Source: Sediminicola arcticus (lineage in GTDB: Bacteria; Bacteroidota; Bacteroidia; Flavobacteriales; Flavobacteriaceae). Taken from it: 64,000 nt of DNA. Shown here in pieces: positions 43,585 through 53,332 of the stretch (position 1 is the stretch's first letter; each line of letters opens with the position of its first letter). A program made the position numbers and the translations under genes. Location: assembly GCF_040566695.1 (NCBI RefSeq), contig NZ_JBEXAE010000002.1, positions 558,001 to 622,000 on the forward strand. The letters are read 5' to 3'. The notes under the pieces are model-generated. The model was given only the letters and a program-made list of their open reading frames with translations, was not told the DNA's origin and searched no databases.

Positions 43585-44184
43585 TTGAAAACAATATTCC
43601 AAACAACACATCTTGAGAGTTTAAAGCAAAAGATTTTATCTTATACTCAGGTAAACGATAAAGTGTTACAGGATCAGATGCAATTCTACCAACGAATGGA
43701 TTTAAAAAAGGGCGATACGTTGGTAATCCCAGGGCAATTGGTTCATTACTTTTTTTATGTAGCTACAGGGTGTATTTATTATTATAAGTTGGACGAAGGT
43801 GAGCAAAAAGTATTGGAATTTTATACCGATGATATTTTTTTTACTGACTTACCGGCCTATGTAAAGGGCACTCCTTCCAATTATTATCTAAAGGCTTCCG
43901 AGGCCACAATAGTTTACGCCATAAAAAAATCCGATGCGGAGAACTCTTTTGAAAAGTCGCACCAGTTGGAGCGTTTTGGTCGATTGTCCATGCAGGAGGC
44001 GTTTATGAAAATTTTCACCAGAGTAGAGCGTCTAAATAGTCGTAGCAACGAGGAACGTTATTTACGATTATTGGAAAAACGTCCAGACCTTTTTCAGCGG
44101 GTGCCTCAATACTTGATTGCTTCCTATTTGGGACTAACTCCAGTAGGTCTTTCAAAACTTCGGAAACGTTTGGGAAAGGGGTAG
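43585..44184 (+). CDS. Crp/Fnr-family transcription regulator
   Basis: 199 residues from a TTG start (ttgaaaaca). The N-terminal cyclic-nucleotide-binding-like fold (LKKGDTLVIPGQLVHYFFYVATGCIYYY) precedes a C-terminal helix-turn-helix (VPQYLIASYLGLTPVGLSKLRKRL). Bacteroidota members usually do not bind cAMP through the E. coli residues. It stands just upstream of the acyl-CoA operon and may regulate it, which is not shown by sequence. Confidence 0.8.
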   Translation: MKTIFQTTHLESLKQKILSYTQVNDKVLQDQMQFYQRMDLKKGDTLVIPGQLVHYFFYVATGCIYYYKLDEGEQKVLEFYTDDIFFTDLPAYVKGTPSNYYLKASEATIVYAIKKSDAENSFEKSHQLERFGRLSMQEAFMKIFTRVERLNSRSNEERYLRLLEKRPDLFQRVPQYLIASYLGLTPVGLSKLRKRLGKG

Positions 44185-44356
44185 GTTTTTACGTTTGGTC
44201 TAATAAACATAGGGCTAGCAAACATGTAAATACCTTTCTCTGTGAAATACAATATTCTTATCAGGTATTATCTTTCAATTTTTATTAAACTAGTTTAATG
44301 AGATTCCTAGGAATTAATCCTAACTTGAATCTTATTAATCTTTAAAAGAAATTGTT

Positions 44357-46168
44357 ATGGCCAATACCTATATAGAAATGGACACCCTTAAATTTTTATT
44401 GTTTAACGTTCATGATCTCAAAGAGGTACTGCAACAAGAACGCTTTGCCGAATACGATGAGGAGTCTATTGCCATGATGCTCGACTCTGTAAAGGATTTT
44501 TCAGATAAGGAACTCTACCCTTATTTTAAGGAGATGGACGAAAACCCTGCTCACTTTAAGGATGGGGAAATTATTGTTCATCCACAGGTAAACAAGTATA
44601 TGAAAGAAGGGGGTGAAATGGGGTTTTTATCAGGTCCGTTCTCCTATGAGGCTGGTGGCATGCAAATGCCCTCAATGGCAGTAAATGCTTCTGCCTTTAT
44701 TCAGGAGGCGGCCAATAATCACTTACCCGGTTACATAGGCCTTACGATCGGAGCAGCAGAATTGATCGTGCATTTTGGGAATCAATTCCTTAAGGATACC
44801 TATGTGCCCAAAATGATAGCTGGGCAATGGGGTGGTACCATGTGCCTCACCGAGCCACAGGCCGGAAGCTCACTTTCAGATATTGTCACAACCGCTGTTC
44901 CTGTTGGTGACTCCTACAAAATAAACGGACAAAAAATATTCATCTCTGGAGGAGATTATAAAGGAGCCGAAAATATTATACACCTGGTTTTGGCCCGCAT
45001 CAAAGGAGCGCCTGCAGGAACCAAGGGTATTTCACTTTTTGTTGTGCCAAAAAACCGACTAGATGAAGGCGGTAACTTGGAAGATAATGATGTCACCACG
45101 GTTGGTGATTTTCAAAAAATGGGTCAAAAAGGGTATTGTACCACACACTTGTTCTTTGGGGATAAAGAAGACTGTACCGGTTGGCTGGTAGGAGAGCCCA
45201 ATCAAGGTCTAAAATATATGTTCCTCATGATGAATGGCGCAAGGATTGCCGTTGGACGTGGAGCTGCTGCAATTGCTACAGGAGCATATCATGCATCAGT
45301 TAGCTACGCTAAAGAAAGACCTCAGGGTAGGGAGCTGCAACGCACAGGTAAAAAAGATGCCTCCCAAGAACAAACCCTTATCATTAATCACCCCGATGTA
45401 CGCAGAATGCTGCTTTTGCAAAAAGTGATTACTGAAGGATCTTTAAGTCTGGTGTTTTTGACCTCTCGTTATCAAGACCTTTCGCAATCGCTTCCAGACG
45501 CAGAAAGTAGGGCAAAATACAAATTGTTGTTGGAAATCTTAACCCCGGTAGTTAAGACCTACCCTTCTGAAATGGGCATTACTTCTGTTAATAATGGAGT
45601 TCAAGTACTTGGGGGTTATGGTTTCTGTTCTGATTATATTTTACAGCAGTATTTACGAGACATCCGAATTTCCGCCATTTATGAAGGTACTACGGGTATA
45701 CAGTCCCAAGATCTTTTGGGAAGAAAAATCACTATGGAAAACGGGAAAGCACTACAGTTACTTTCTGAGGAAATTAGAAACTCTATTAATGAAAGTATGG
45801 TGCACGAATCGTTGAGACCGTTGGCAGAAAAATTAGGCAGTAAACTAGAATTAACCCAAAAAGTGCTTCAATCCCTAATGGGTTATGCAATGAAGGGTGA
45901 TTATCAGCGGTTCCTGGCAGATGCTACACCCTTCATGGAATTTTTCAGTACTATCATCATTGCATGGCAATGGTTAGATATTGGTCGTGAAGCACAAAAA
46001 GCATTGATCTCCGGAAATACTAATTTTAGCGCTGAATTCTACGAAAACAAAATCCACGCCATGCAGTTTTATTTTAAATACGAACTCCCCAAAACAACAG
46101 GGCTTTCTGAGATATTGATGGATAAACAAGCATTGACACTGAACACAGAGAAGCAGGTGTTTGCATAA
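44357..46168 (+). CDS. Acyl-CoA dehydrogenase, long DmdC-like type
   Basis: 603 residues, longer than the usual 380-400. FAD/substrate signature MCLTEPQAGSSLSD (about 168-181), YGFCSDYILQQYLRDIRISAIYEGTTGIQSQDLL with the catalytic Glu of the YEGT motif, and a C-terminal extension of about 120 residues as in DmdC/AidB-type enzymes. Introduces the alpha-beta double bond in an acyl-CoA. First gene of the operon. Confidence 0.88.
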   Translation: MANTYIEMDTLKFLLFNVHDLKEVLQQERFAEYDEESIAMMLDSVKDFSDKELYPYFKEMDENPAHFKDGEIIVHPQVNKYMKEGGEMGFLSGPFSYEAGGMQMPSMAVNASAFIQEAANNHLPGYIGLTIGAAELIVHFGNQFLKDTYVPKMIAGQWGGTMCLTEPQAGSSLSDIVTTAVPVGDSYKINGQKIFISGGDYKGAENIIHLVLARIKGAPAGTKGISLFVVPKNRLDEGGNLEDNDVTTVGDFQKMGQKGYCTTHLFFGDKEDCTGWLVGEPNQGLKYMFLMMNGARIAVGRGAAAIATGAYHASVSYAKERPQGRELQRTGKKDASQEQTLIINHPDVRRMLLLQKVITEGSLSLVFLTSRYQDLSQSLPDAESRAKYKLLLEILTPVVKTYPSEMGITSVNNGVQVLGGYGFCSDYILQQYLRDIRISAIYEGTTGIQSQDLLGRKITMENGKALQLLSEEIRNSINESMVHESLRPLAEKLGSKLELTQKVLQSLMGYAMKGDYQRFLADATPFMEFFSTIIIAWQWLDIGREAQKALISGNTNFSAEFYENKIHAMQFYFKYELPKTTGLSEILMDKQALTLNTEKQVFA

Positions 46169-46215
46169 ATTAGAGCCAATAACCAAAAGCCAAAGACCAA
46201 TAACAAACAACTAAA

Positions 46216-46989
46216 ATGACTATAAAATCAAAATTTAACCTTACGGGAAAAGTGGCCATCGTCACAGGTTCAAGCAAGGGGATAGGACTTTCCATAGCCA
46301 AGGGTCTTGCCGAAAACGGGGCCAAAGTGGTAATTAGTAGCAGAAAACAAGAGGCTGTTGATGCCGTGGCGAAGGAGTTTAATGAAGCTGGATTAGAAGC
46401 AATAGGAATTGAATGTCATATTGGTGACGCCACCCAAAGGGAGCAACTGATAGCCAAAACGATGGAGGCCTATGGAAGAATAGACATCCTGGTCAACAAC
46501 GCTGCCATAAATCCGTTTTACGGACCATTGGAATCGGCAGGGGAAGATGTGTTCGATAAAATCATGAACGTAAACGTTAAGGCGCCTTGGATACTTTCCA
46601 ATTTGGCGCTGCCGCATATGAAAGCCAATGGTGGTGGTAGCATTATCAATATTGCATCGGTTGAAGGTATACATCCCGGATTTCGATTGGGGCTTTACAG
46701 TATGACGAAATCTGCGGTGATTATGCTAACGAAGAACCAGGCAAAGGAGTGGGGCCGATACGGCATCCGTTCCAATGTGGTTTGTCCTGGGTTGATTAAA
46801 ACAAAATTCAGTGAAAGTCTGTGGTCTGATGAAAAACTGGCAGCACAATATACCAGTATCATTCCTTTGAAAAGGGTTGCAGAACCTGATGAAATGGCTG
46901 GAATAGTCATGTTGTTGGCGTCCGATGCAGGCTCCTACATGACGGGCGGAGTGTATGCTGCGGATGGAGGTTATTTAATTTCGGGTTAA
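46216..46989 (+). CDS. SDR-family oxidoreductase
   Basis: 257 residues. Nucleotide motif TGSSKGIGLSIAKGLAENGA, NNAAINP, and catalytic YSMTK (Tyr-x-x-x-Lys) with upstream Ser in NIASVEG. Classical NAD(P)-dependent short-chain dehydrogenase; candidate 3-hydroxyacyl-CoA dehydrogenase of the pathway (LvaD-like position). Confidence 0.85.
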   Translation: MTIKSKFNLTGKVAIVTGSSKGIGLSIAKGLAENGAKVVISSRKQEAVDAVAKEFNEAGLEAIGIECHIGDATQREQLIAKTMEAYGRIDILVNNAAINPFYGPLESAGEDVFDKIMNVNVKAPWILSNLALPHMKANGGGSIINIASVEGIHPGFRLGLYSMTKSAVIMLTKNQAKEWGRYGIRSNVVCPGLIKTKFSESLWSDEKLAAQYTSIIPLKRVAEPDEMAGIVMLLASDAGSYMTGGVYAADGGYLISG

Positions 46990-47001
46990 TAAAAATGAAC
47001 T

Positions 47002-48228
47002 ATGAATTTTGACTACAGCGATAAATCAATAGCACTTCAAGAAAAATTGAAGGGTTTTATGGAAACCCATGTTCACCCTATTGAAAAGGAGGTGGAGTTG
47101 TTCCATCAAAATCCAGAAAATAGTTGGAAACGTTGGCCTGGAATGGAAGCCTTAAAACAAAAGGCCAGAGATGCTGGACTTTGGAATGTTTTTCTTCCTG
47201 CTTCGTATGGGGAACTTAGTCCAGGGCTTTCGAATTTGGAATATGCCCCCTTGGCAGAAATCATGGGGCGCATCATCTGGTCGTCTGAAATCTTTAATTG
47301 TAGCGCTCCCGATACAGGAAACATGGAGGTACTCGCCAAATATGGTACTCCAGAACAACAAGAAAAATGGTTGAGGCCTTTATTGAACGGAGAAATTCGT
47401 TCGGCTTTTTTAATGACGGAGCCTGAGGTTGCCTCATCCGATGCCACCAACATTGAAACCGCCATTATTTCGGACGGGAATGACTACATTATTAATGGTA
47501 GAAAATGGTGGTCTTCCGGTGCGATGGACCCCAATTGCAAAATAGCCATCGTGATGGGGAAGACTGATTTTGATGCACCGCGGCATGTACAACAGAGTAT
47601 GATTTTGGTACCTATGGATACCCTAGGTTTAACGATTGAAAGAGCACTGAGTGTTTTTGGGTATACCGATTCGCCTGAAGGTCACGCTGAAATCATTTTG
47701 GACAATGTTCGTGTACCCAAATCCAATTTACTATTAGGTGAGGGTAGAGGTTTTGAAATAGCACAGGGTCGTTTAGGTCCTGGCCGTATTCATCACTGTA
47801 TGCGGTTGATTGGTATGGCGCAACGTTCTTTGGAAATTATGTCGGAACGCACAGTGCAAAGAAAACCTTTTGGTAGAACCTTGGATACTTTTAGTAGTGT
47901 AAGACAAGATATAGCCCTTTCTGCCTGTGAGATTGAACAGACCCGTTTGTTGGTGTTGTCCGCAGCTGATAAAATGGATAAAGTAGGAAATAAAGAGGCT
48001 AAGGATTTAATTGCCATGATAAAAATAGTAACGCCCCAAATGGCTTTGAGGGTTATAGACAGAGCTATTCAGATTTTAGGCGGAAAGGGAGTTGGGAGTG
48101 ATACCCCCTTGGCACATTTCTTTGCCGCGGCACGGACGCTACGTTTGGCCGATGGTCCGGATGAAGTTCATATGAGTCAACTAGGGAAAAGTACGATATA
48201 CAAGTATGTAAAAGATTCGAATGTCTAG
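47002..48228 (+). CDS. Acyl-CoA dehydrogenase, ACAD10/11-like
   Basis: 408 residues. FLMTEPEVASSDATNIE (flavin/substrate loop), GPGRIHHCMRLIGMAQRSLE and ILGGKGVGSDTPLAHFFAAARTLRLADGPDEVH are hallmarks of the ACAD10/11 group, which processes 4-hydroxyacyl-CoA derivatives with a partner kinase. Its stop overlaps the next start by 8 nt (ATGTCTAG), so translation is coupled to the kinase gene. Confidence 0.88.
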   Translation: MNFDYSDKSIALQEKLKGFMETHVHPIEKEVELFHQNPENSWKRWPGMEALKQKARDAGLWNVFLPASYGELSPGLSNLEYAPLAEIMGRIIWSSEIFNCSAPDTGNMEVLAKYGTPEQQEKWLRPLLNGEIRSAFLMTEPEVASSDATNIETAIISDGNDYIINGRKWWSSGAMDPNCKIAIVMGKTDFDAPRHVQQSMILVPMDTLGLTIERALSVFGYTDSPEGHAEIILDNVRVPKSNLLLGEGRGFEIAQGRLGPGRIHHCMRLIGMAQRSLEIMSERTVQRKPFGRTLDTFSSVRQDIALSACEIEQTRLLVLSAADKMDKVGNKEAKDLIAMIKIVTPQMALRVIDRAIQILGGKGVGSDTPLAHFFAAARTLRLADGPDEVHMSQLGKSTIYKYVKDSNV

Positions 48229-49300
48229 CGAAAAAAACTTAAAACCAGTACGGGAAGGGGAGGAAATCAATGAGGTTAAGCTTAAGGATTTTTTGCTAAA
48301 ACAAGCGTTAATAACCAATGTGAATACCGAATTGAAAGTGAAACAATTCACCAATGGTTATTCCAACCTAACCTACCTAATTCAAATTGAGGACAAGGAA
48401 TACGTCCTGCGAAGACCGCCCTTTGCAGCGCCCAAACGCGGGCATGACATGGGACGTGAATTTAGGGTACTACAGCAGTTAAATCCTGTTTATGACAAGA
48501 GTCCTAAAGTATATGTCTTTAATGAGGATCCCAAAATTATGGGAGCTCCATTTTATATTATGGAGAAGGTCAATGGAGAGATTCTAACGGCTTCATCTGC
48601 CCTTAGTAAACAAGTTTCCCCCGAGGAATTTAAAGTCATTTCGGATACTTGGGTCGATGCCTTTGCAGAATTTCACGATATCGATTATAAAGCTGCAGGA
48701 CTTTCAGAACTGGGAAGACCAGAAGGGTACGTAGAACGTCAGGTACATAATTGGGGCAAGCAGTATCTGGCCGCGGCAACCGATGAAGTGCCGGCAGCAC
48801 AAAAGGTAATGAAGTGGATGAGTGAAAATCAACCTAAAAAGTATGATCATACCCTTATTCACAACGATTTCAAATATGACAATGTGGTTTTTGAAGATGA
48901 TAGTTGGAAGAAGATTTCAGCCATTTTAGATTGGGAAATGTGTACACTTGGTGACCCGATGATGGATTTGGGAACGTCACTTGGGTATTGGACAACAGCT
49001 AATGATCCAGAGTTTATGAAACAAGGGCTACGCTCCCCAACAGTTATGGAGGGCAATCCCTCACGAATGGAAATCGTGCAGCAATATGCTTTAAAAAGTG
49101 GTAGAAATATAGATAACCTAACCTTCTATTTTGCTTACGGACTTTTTAAGATTGCAGTTATCGCCCAACAGATTTATTATCGATATAAACATGGCCATAC
49201 CAGTGATCCCAAGTTTGCGAATTTAAATAAGGCTTCTGCTCTATGTTGTAATACCGCATGGCAGGCTATTCAGAAAAATCAAATAGATAATTTGTACTAA
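48221..49300 (+). CDS. Aminoglycoside-phosphotransferase-fold kinase (ACAD10/11 kinase, LvaA-like)
   Basis: 359 residues. Substrate/ATP lobe FTNGYSNLTYLIQIEDKEYVLRRPPFA, catalytic HNDFKYDNV (Brenner H-x-D-x4-N) and metal-binding DWEMCTLGDPMMDLG. Family members paired with ACAD11-type dehydrogenases phosphorylate the 4-hydroxyl of acyl-CoAs (LvaA in Pseudomonas putida). Not an antibiotic-resistance gene by context. Confidence 0.85.
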   Translation: MSSEKNLKPVREGEEINEVKLKDFLLKQALITNVNTELKVKQFTNGYSNLTYLIQIEDKEYVLRRPPFAAPKRGHDMGREFRVLQQLNPVYDKSPKVYVFNEDPKIMGAPFYIMEKVNGEILTASSALSKQVSPEEFKVISDTWVDAFAEFHDIDYKAAGLSELGRPEGYVERQVHNWGKQYLAAATDEVPAAQKVMKWMSENQPKKYDHTLIHNDFKYDNVVFEDDSWKKISAILDWEMCTLGDPMMDLGTSLGYWTTANDPEFMKQGLRSPTVMEGNPSRMEIVQQYALKSGRNIDNLTFYFAYGLFKIAVIAQQIYYRYKHGHTSDPKFANLNKASALCCNTAWQAIQKNQIDNLY

Positions 49301-49302
49301 CT

Positions 49303-49698
49303 ATGGACGAGCAATACTATTTGAAAATGAATCCTGGGCAAGTATCAGACTTTGCAAATAACCAATCCAAGGATTCTGTGGTCATGCTAAATATGCTAAA
49401 ATATAAAGTTCTGGTGCCTGAAAGGGGAATGACGGGAAAGGAATCTTACACCGAATATATGCGACAAGCGACTCCCTTTTTTGTTAAAGCGAATGCGGAA
49501 ATAGTGTTTTACGGATCGCCAAAGCATATGTTGATAGGTCCTGAAGAAGATACCTTATGGGATGATGTACTTATCATAAAATACAATTCCGTTACCGATT
49601 TCATGAACATGATAATGGCCGATGGATATCCTTCAGAATTAAGGGAGCAAGCATTGGAAGATTCACGATTAATTCATTGCACACCTAATCAAAAATAG
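49303..49698 (+). CDS. Small DUF1330-like protein
   Basis: 131 residues, ferredoxin-like alpha/beta pattern (VVMLNMLKYKVLVPERGMTG, WDDVLIIKYNSVTDFMNMI). It follows the kinase by 2 nt, the same place as the small partner LvaB in the lva operon. Whether it is a true LvaB homologue I cannot tell from sequence alone. Confidence 0.7.
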   Translation: MDEQYYLKMNPGQVSDFANNQSKDSVVMLNMLKYKVLVPERGMTGKESYTEYMRQATPFFVKANAEIVFYGSPKHMLIGPEEDTLWDDVLIIKYNSVTDFMNMIMADGYPSELREQALEDSRLIHCTPNQK

Positions 49699-49720
49699 TA
49701 GAACAAGCAAAAACGAAAAA

Positions 49721-50476
49721 ATGAATTTGAAAGACAAAGTAGTGGTGATTACAGGAGCTGGTAGTGGGATAGGGGCAGCCACGGCAAAACTTTTTGGTGC
49801 ACATAAGGCCATAGTCGTTGTCTCTGATATCAATTTGGAAAGTGCGGAAAAGGTAGCAAGTGAAATTCGAGATGATGGGGGTAAGGCATTGGCCTTGGCA
49901 ACGGATGTCACCCAGTTTGAGCAGGTGAATGAATTATTGCAGAAAGTAATAGCAAAATATGATAGTCTGGACGTCATGGTGAACAATGCCGGAATAGGAG
50001 GCAAACAACAGGCAAAGACTGCAGATCATACCCTTGAAGATTGGCATAATGTAATAGCGGTGAACCAAACCGGCGTATTCTATTGTATGAAACTTGCAAT
50101 ACAACAGATGCTAAAACAGGGATATGGTAACATTGTGAATGTTGCTTCTTTGGCGGGATTAAAGGCTTCGGGAAATAACCTTTCTTATTCCGCTAGTAAA
50201 TTTGCAGTAGTGGGAATGACAAAATCGGCTGCCTTGGAGTATGGAAGAAAGAAAATCAGAATCAATGCAGTGTGCCCTGGGTTTACCCATTCGGCATTGT
50301 TGGAACAATTACTCGCCGCAAGTCCAGATATGGGCGATAAGTTAAAACGAATGATACCTATGGGCAGGTTTGGAGAAGCCGAGGAAATTGCAGAAGCTGT
50401 TTGCTGGCTGGCCTCTGAAAATTCCAAATTCATTACTGGGCAAACAATAACCTTGGACGGAGGAACCTCCTTATAA
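49721..50476 (+). CDS. SDR-family oxidoreductase
   Basis: 251 residues. TGAGSGIGAATAKLFGA, NNAGIGG, NVASLAGLKASGNNLSYSASK with Ser and Tyr-x-x-x-Lys, and a C-terminal ITGQTITLDGGTSL. NAD(P)-dependent alcohol/ketone step, exact substrate unknown. Confidence 0.85.
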   Translation: MNLKDKVVVITGAGSGIGAATAKLFGAHKAIVVVSDINLESAEKVASEIRDDGGKALALATDVTQFEQVNELLQKVIAKYDSLDVMVNNAGIGGKQQAKTADHTLEDWHNVIAVNQTGVFYCMKLAIQQMLKQGYGNIVNVASLAGLKASGNNLSYSASKFAVVGMTKSAALEYGRKKIRINAVCPGFTHSALLEQLLAASPDMGDKLKRMIPMGRFGEAEEIAEAVCWLASENSKFITGQTITLDGGTSL

Positions 50477-50485
50477 AACTAAATT

Positions 50486-51259
50486 ATGAATACATTAGAA
50501 CTTACGGAAAAGGAAAACTATGTTATAGTTCAAATGAACCGGGGAAAGGTAAATGCCATAAACCTGGAGATGGTGAACGAGTTAACCGAGGTTTTCAAGA
50601 AGTTGGAAGAAGACCCTGCGGTGATGGGCGTAATTTTAACGGGACGACCCCACTATTTTTCTGCAGGATTGGATTTGATTGAATTGTATCAATACGACGA
50701 AAAGCAAATACAGGAATTTTTTACTGCTTTTGGAGGGCTGTATCTGCAATTGGTACAGTTTAAAAAACCTTTTATCTCAGCCATAACGGGGCATTCTCCA
50801 GCTGGGGGATGTGTTTTGGCCGTTACTAGCGATAATCGTTATATGGCGGAAGGTGACACCTATGTCATTGGCCTGAACGAGGTGGCCGTTAATATTCAAA
50901 TCAGTCAAAACCTCACAGAAATTTATGCCTTCTGGATGGGTGAGGGTTTAGCACATCGCTATATTTTGGAAGGGAAATTATTGAACGGAAAGGAAGCATT
51001 GGCTGCTGGTCTGATAGATGAATTGGTTCCCTTGGATGCTGTTTTGGAACGTTCCGAAAAACAGATGAAGCACTATTTGAAAGCAAATCAGGAAATCTTG
51101 ATAAATACCAAGAAAAAATTACGGAAGCACCTATGGGATAAACTCGATTTAAATGCGGAGAACGCATTAAAAGAAGCGTCCATATTGTGGTGGAAACCCG
51201 AAATTAGAGCCAAGATGAAGGCTTATGTAGAAAGTTTTACCAATAAAAACAAAAAATAG
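50486..51259 (+). CDS. Enoyl-CoA hydratase/isomerase
   Basis: 257 residues, crotonase fold: GRPHYFSAGLDLIEL (oxyanion-hole strand) and ITGHSPAGGCVLAVTSDNRYMAE. The second Glu position of hydratases is not obvious, so an isomerase (delta3-delta2 type) is plausible. Confidence 0.82.
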   Translation: MNTLELTEKENYVIVQMNRGKVNAINLEMVNELTEVFKKLEEDPAVMGVILTGRPHYFSAGLDLIELYQYDEKQIQEFFTAFGGLYLQLVQFKKPFISAITGHSPAGGCVLAVTSDNRYMAEGDTYVIGLNEVAVNIQISQNLTEIYAFWMGEGLAHRYILEGKLLNGKEALAAGLIDELVPLDAVLERSEKQMKHYLKANQEILINTKKKLRKHLWDKLDLNAENALKEASILWWKPEIRAKMKAYVESFTNKNKK

Positions 51260-51273
51260 ATAAATCAAACAAG

Positions 51274-52278
51274 ATGAATAAACAACAGATATTTGTAAAG
51301 AGACCGTTAGGAGCGGCAGATGCTTCCACTTGGTCCTTAGAAACAAACCCTATTCCGGAACTGGAGGAAGGGCAGGTCTTAGTAAAAAATCATTATATCT
51401 CTCTTGACCCCGCCATGCGTGGTTGGATGAATGAGGGAAAATCTTATATAGCGCCGGTAGAAATTGGGGCTGTTATGCGCGCAGGTTCGGTAGGCGAGGT
51501 CATAAAAGCCAAAAATAACCCAACATTCAAGGTAGGGGATTTTATTTCAGGCCATGGTGGTGTACAACAATATGTTGCAACGGATGGAAAAGGATATTAT
51601 AAAGTTGATCCAAAGTTAGCACCACTGCCCACGTATATTGGCACCTTGGGAATGCCTGGAATGACCGCTTATTTTGGTATTTTGGAAGTGGGCAAAATTA
51701 AGGAAGGAGATGTTGTCGTAGTTTCTGGCGCAGCTGGCGCCGTGGGAAGTATTGTAGGACAAATAGCAAAGATAAAGGGGTGTACTGTAATTGGCATTGC
51801 TGGTGGCGCGGATAAGTGTAAATATGTGATTGAGGATTTAGGTTTTGATGCTTGCATCGACTATAAAAATGAAGATGTATCGGCGCGGTTGAAGCAAGAA
51901 TGTCCAAAAGGGTTGGATGTTTATTTTGATAATGTTGGAGGAGAGATTTTGGATGCTGCTTTGGGAAGATTACGAATGCATGCAAGGGTGGTTATTTGTG
52001 GGGCAATTTCCCAGTATAATAACAAGCAAAATATGAGAGGACCAGCCAATTACCTTTCTTTATTGGTGAATAGGGCTACTATGCAAGGGATGGTAGTTTT
52101 TGATTGGGCTGAAAGATATGGGGAAGCCGGTCAACAAATGGGTAAATGGATGGCGGAAGGTGCGTTGAAAACCCGTGAGGATGTCTATGAAGGAATAGAG
52201 AACTTCCCAGAGACTTATAATCGACTTTTCTCTGGCGATAAATTGGGTAAATTGGTGTTGAAGGTTATTGAGGATTGA
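51274..52278 (+). CDS. Zinc-free MDR oxidoreductase (CurA/prostaglandin reductase type)
   Basis: 334 residues. Starts QQIFVKRPLGAADASTWSLE, has LDPAMRGWMNEGKSY and the NADPH motif VSGAAGAVGSIVGQIAKIKG, typical of 2-alkenal/enone reductases. It would reduce an unsaturated carbonyl in the pathway. Confidence 0.85.
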   Translation: MNKQQIFVKRPLGAADASTWSLETNPIPELEEGQVLVKNHYISLDPAMRGWMNEGKSYIAPVEIGAVMRAGSVGEVIKAKNNPTFKVGDFISGHGGVQQYVATDGKGYYKVDPKLAPLPTYIGTLGMPGMTAYFGILEVGKIKEGDVVVVSGAAGAVGSIVGQIAKIKGCTVIGIAGGADKCKYVIEDLGFDACIDYKNEDVSARLKQECPKGLDVYFDNVGGEILDAALGRLRMHARVVICGAISQYNNKQNMRGPANYLSLLVNRATMQGMVVFDWAERYGEAGQQMGKWMAEGALKTREDVYEGIENFPETYNRLFSGDKLGKLVLKVIED

Positions 52279-52322
52279 GACTATTCTGGATCCATCTAAT
52301 ATAAAAGAGGAAAATATAGAAA

Positions 52323-53300
52323 ATGAGAGCAATACGATGTAAAACATACGGCCCACCCTCTAATTTGAAATTGGAGGAAATAGATTCCCTGCATGCAGGC
52401 CCAAAGGAAGTAGTAGTACAGGTGAAGGCCTGTGGGTTAAATTTCCCTGATACGCTAATCATTCAAGGCTTGTATCAATTTAAACCAGAACTACCATTTA
52501 CTCCAGGAAGCGATATAGCCGGTGTAGTAAAGGAAGTTGGCGATGGCGTGACCCATTTAAAGGTGGGCGATGCCGTTTTTGGCTTTGTGGCACATGGAGG
52601 CTTGGCGGAAGAAGTTATCGTGCCAAGAAACGCTTGTTTTCTTAAACCTCCCCAAATGGACTACCCGGTAGCGGCATCCTTTATGATGGCCTATGGCACC
52701 TCCTATCATGCATTAAAAGATAGGGCAAAGTTAATGGAAGGGGAGACCCTTTTGGTCATGGGTGCCTCTGGAGGGGTTGGCCTGGCTGCTATTGAACTGG
52801 GGAAATTAATGGGAGCCAAGGTAATCGCAGCAGCGTCCACCCAAGAAAAGCTAGAGCTATGTAAGGAGTATGGCGCCGATGAAGGAATTAATTATACCAC
52901 CCAAGATTTGAAATCCACCCTTAAGGAACTAACGGATGGAAAAGGTGTTGATGTGATATACGATCCTGTGGGCGGCGACTTTTCCGAACAAGCACTTAGA
53001 GGCATCGCATGGAACGGTCGATTTTTAGTTGTAGGTTTTGCGACGGGCGATATACCTAAGATACCATTAAATCTTCCCTTGCTAAAAGGAGCATCCATTG
53101 TTGGTGTTTTTTGGGGCGGGTTCGCAATGAAATATCCCAAGGAAAATATGGCCAATACCATGACCCTAATGCAATGGCATGCAGAAGGGAAGTTAAAACC
53201 ACATATTCATAAAATAGTCCCCTTAGAAGACGCTAAAGAGGGATTGGAGGAAATGATGAACCGAAAGGTGAAAGGGAAAATGGTTGTGCAAATCTTATAA
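52323..53300 (+). CDS. NADPH:quinone oxidoreductase-like MDR protein
   Basis: 325 residues. GLNFPDTLIIQGLYQFKPELPFTPGSDIAGVV and MGASGGVGLAAIELGKLMGAKV (nucleotide site), ending LEEMMNRKVKGKMVVQI. The human ZADH2/QOR-like family; role in this operon unknown. Confidence 0.85.
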   Translation: MRAIRCKTYGPPSNLKLEEIDSLHAGPKEVVVQVKACGLNFPDTLIIQGLYQFKPELPFTPGSDIAGVVKEVGDGVTHLKVGDAVFGFVAHGGLAEEVIVPRNACFLKPPQMDYPVAASFMMAYGTSYHALKDRAKLMEGETLLVMGASGGVGLAAIELGKLMGAKVIAAASTQEKLELCKEYGADEGINYTTQDLKSTLKELTDGKGVDVIYDPVGGDFSEQALRGIAWNGRFLVVGFATGDIPKIPLNLPLLKGASIVGVFWGGFAMKYPKENMANTMTLMQWHAEGKLKPHIHKIVPLEDAKEGLEEMMNRKVKGKMVVQIL

Positions 53301-53332
53301 AATAATAATAACAAGTAGTGAAACTAAACGAT

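Noticed and set aside
48221..49300. Aminoglycoside resistance gene
   Set aside because: The APH fold is present, but overlap with an ACAD10/11 dehydrogenase shows a metabolic acyl-CoA kinase.
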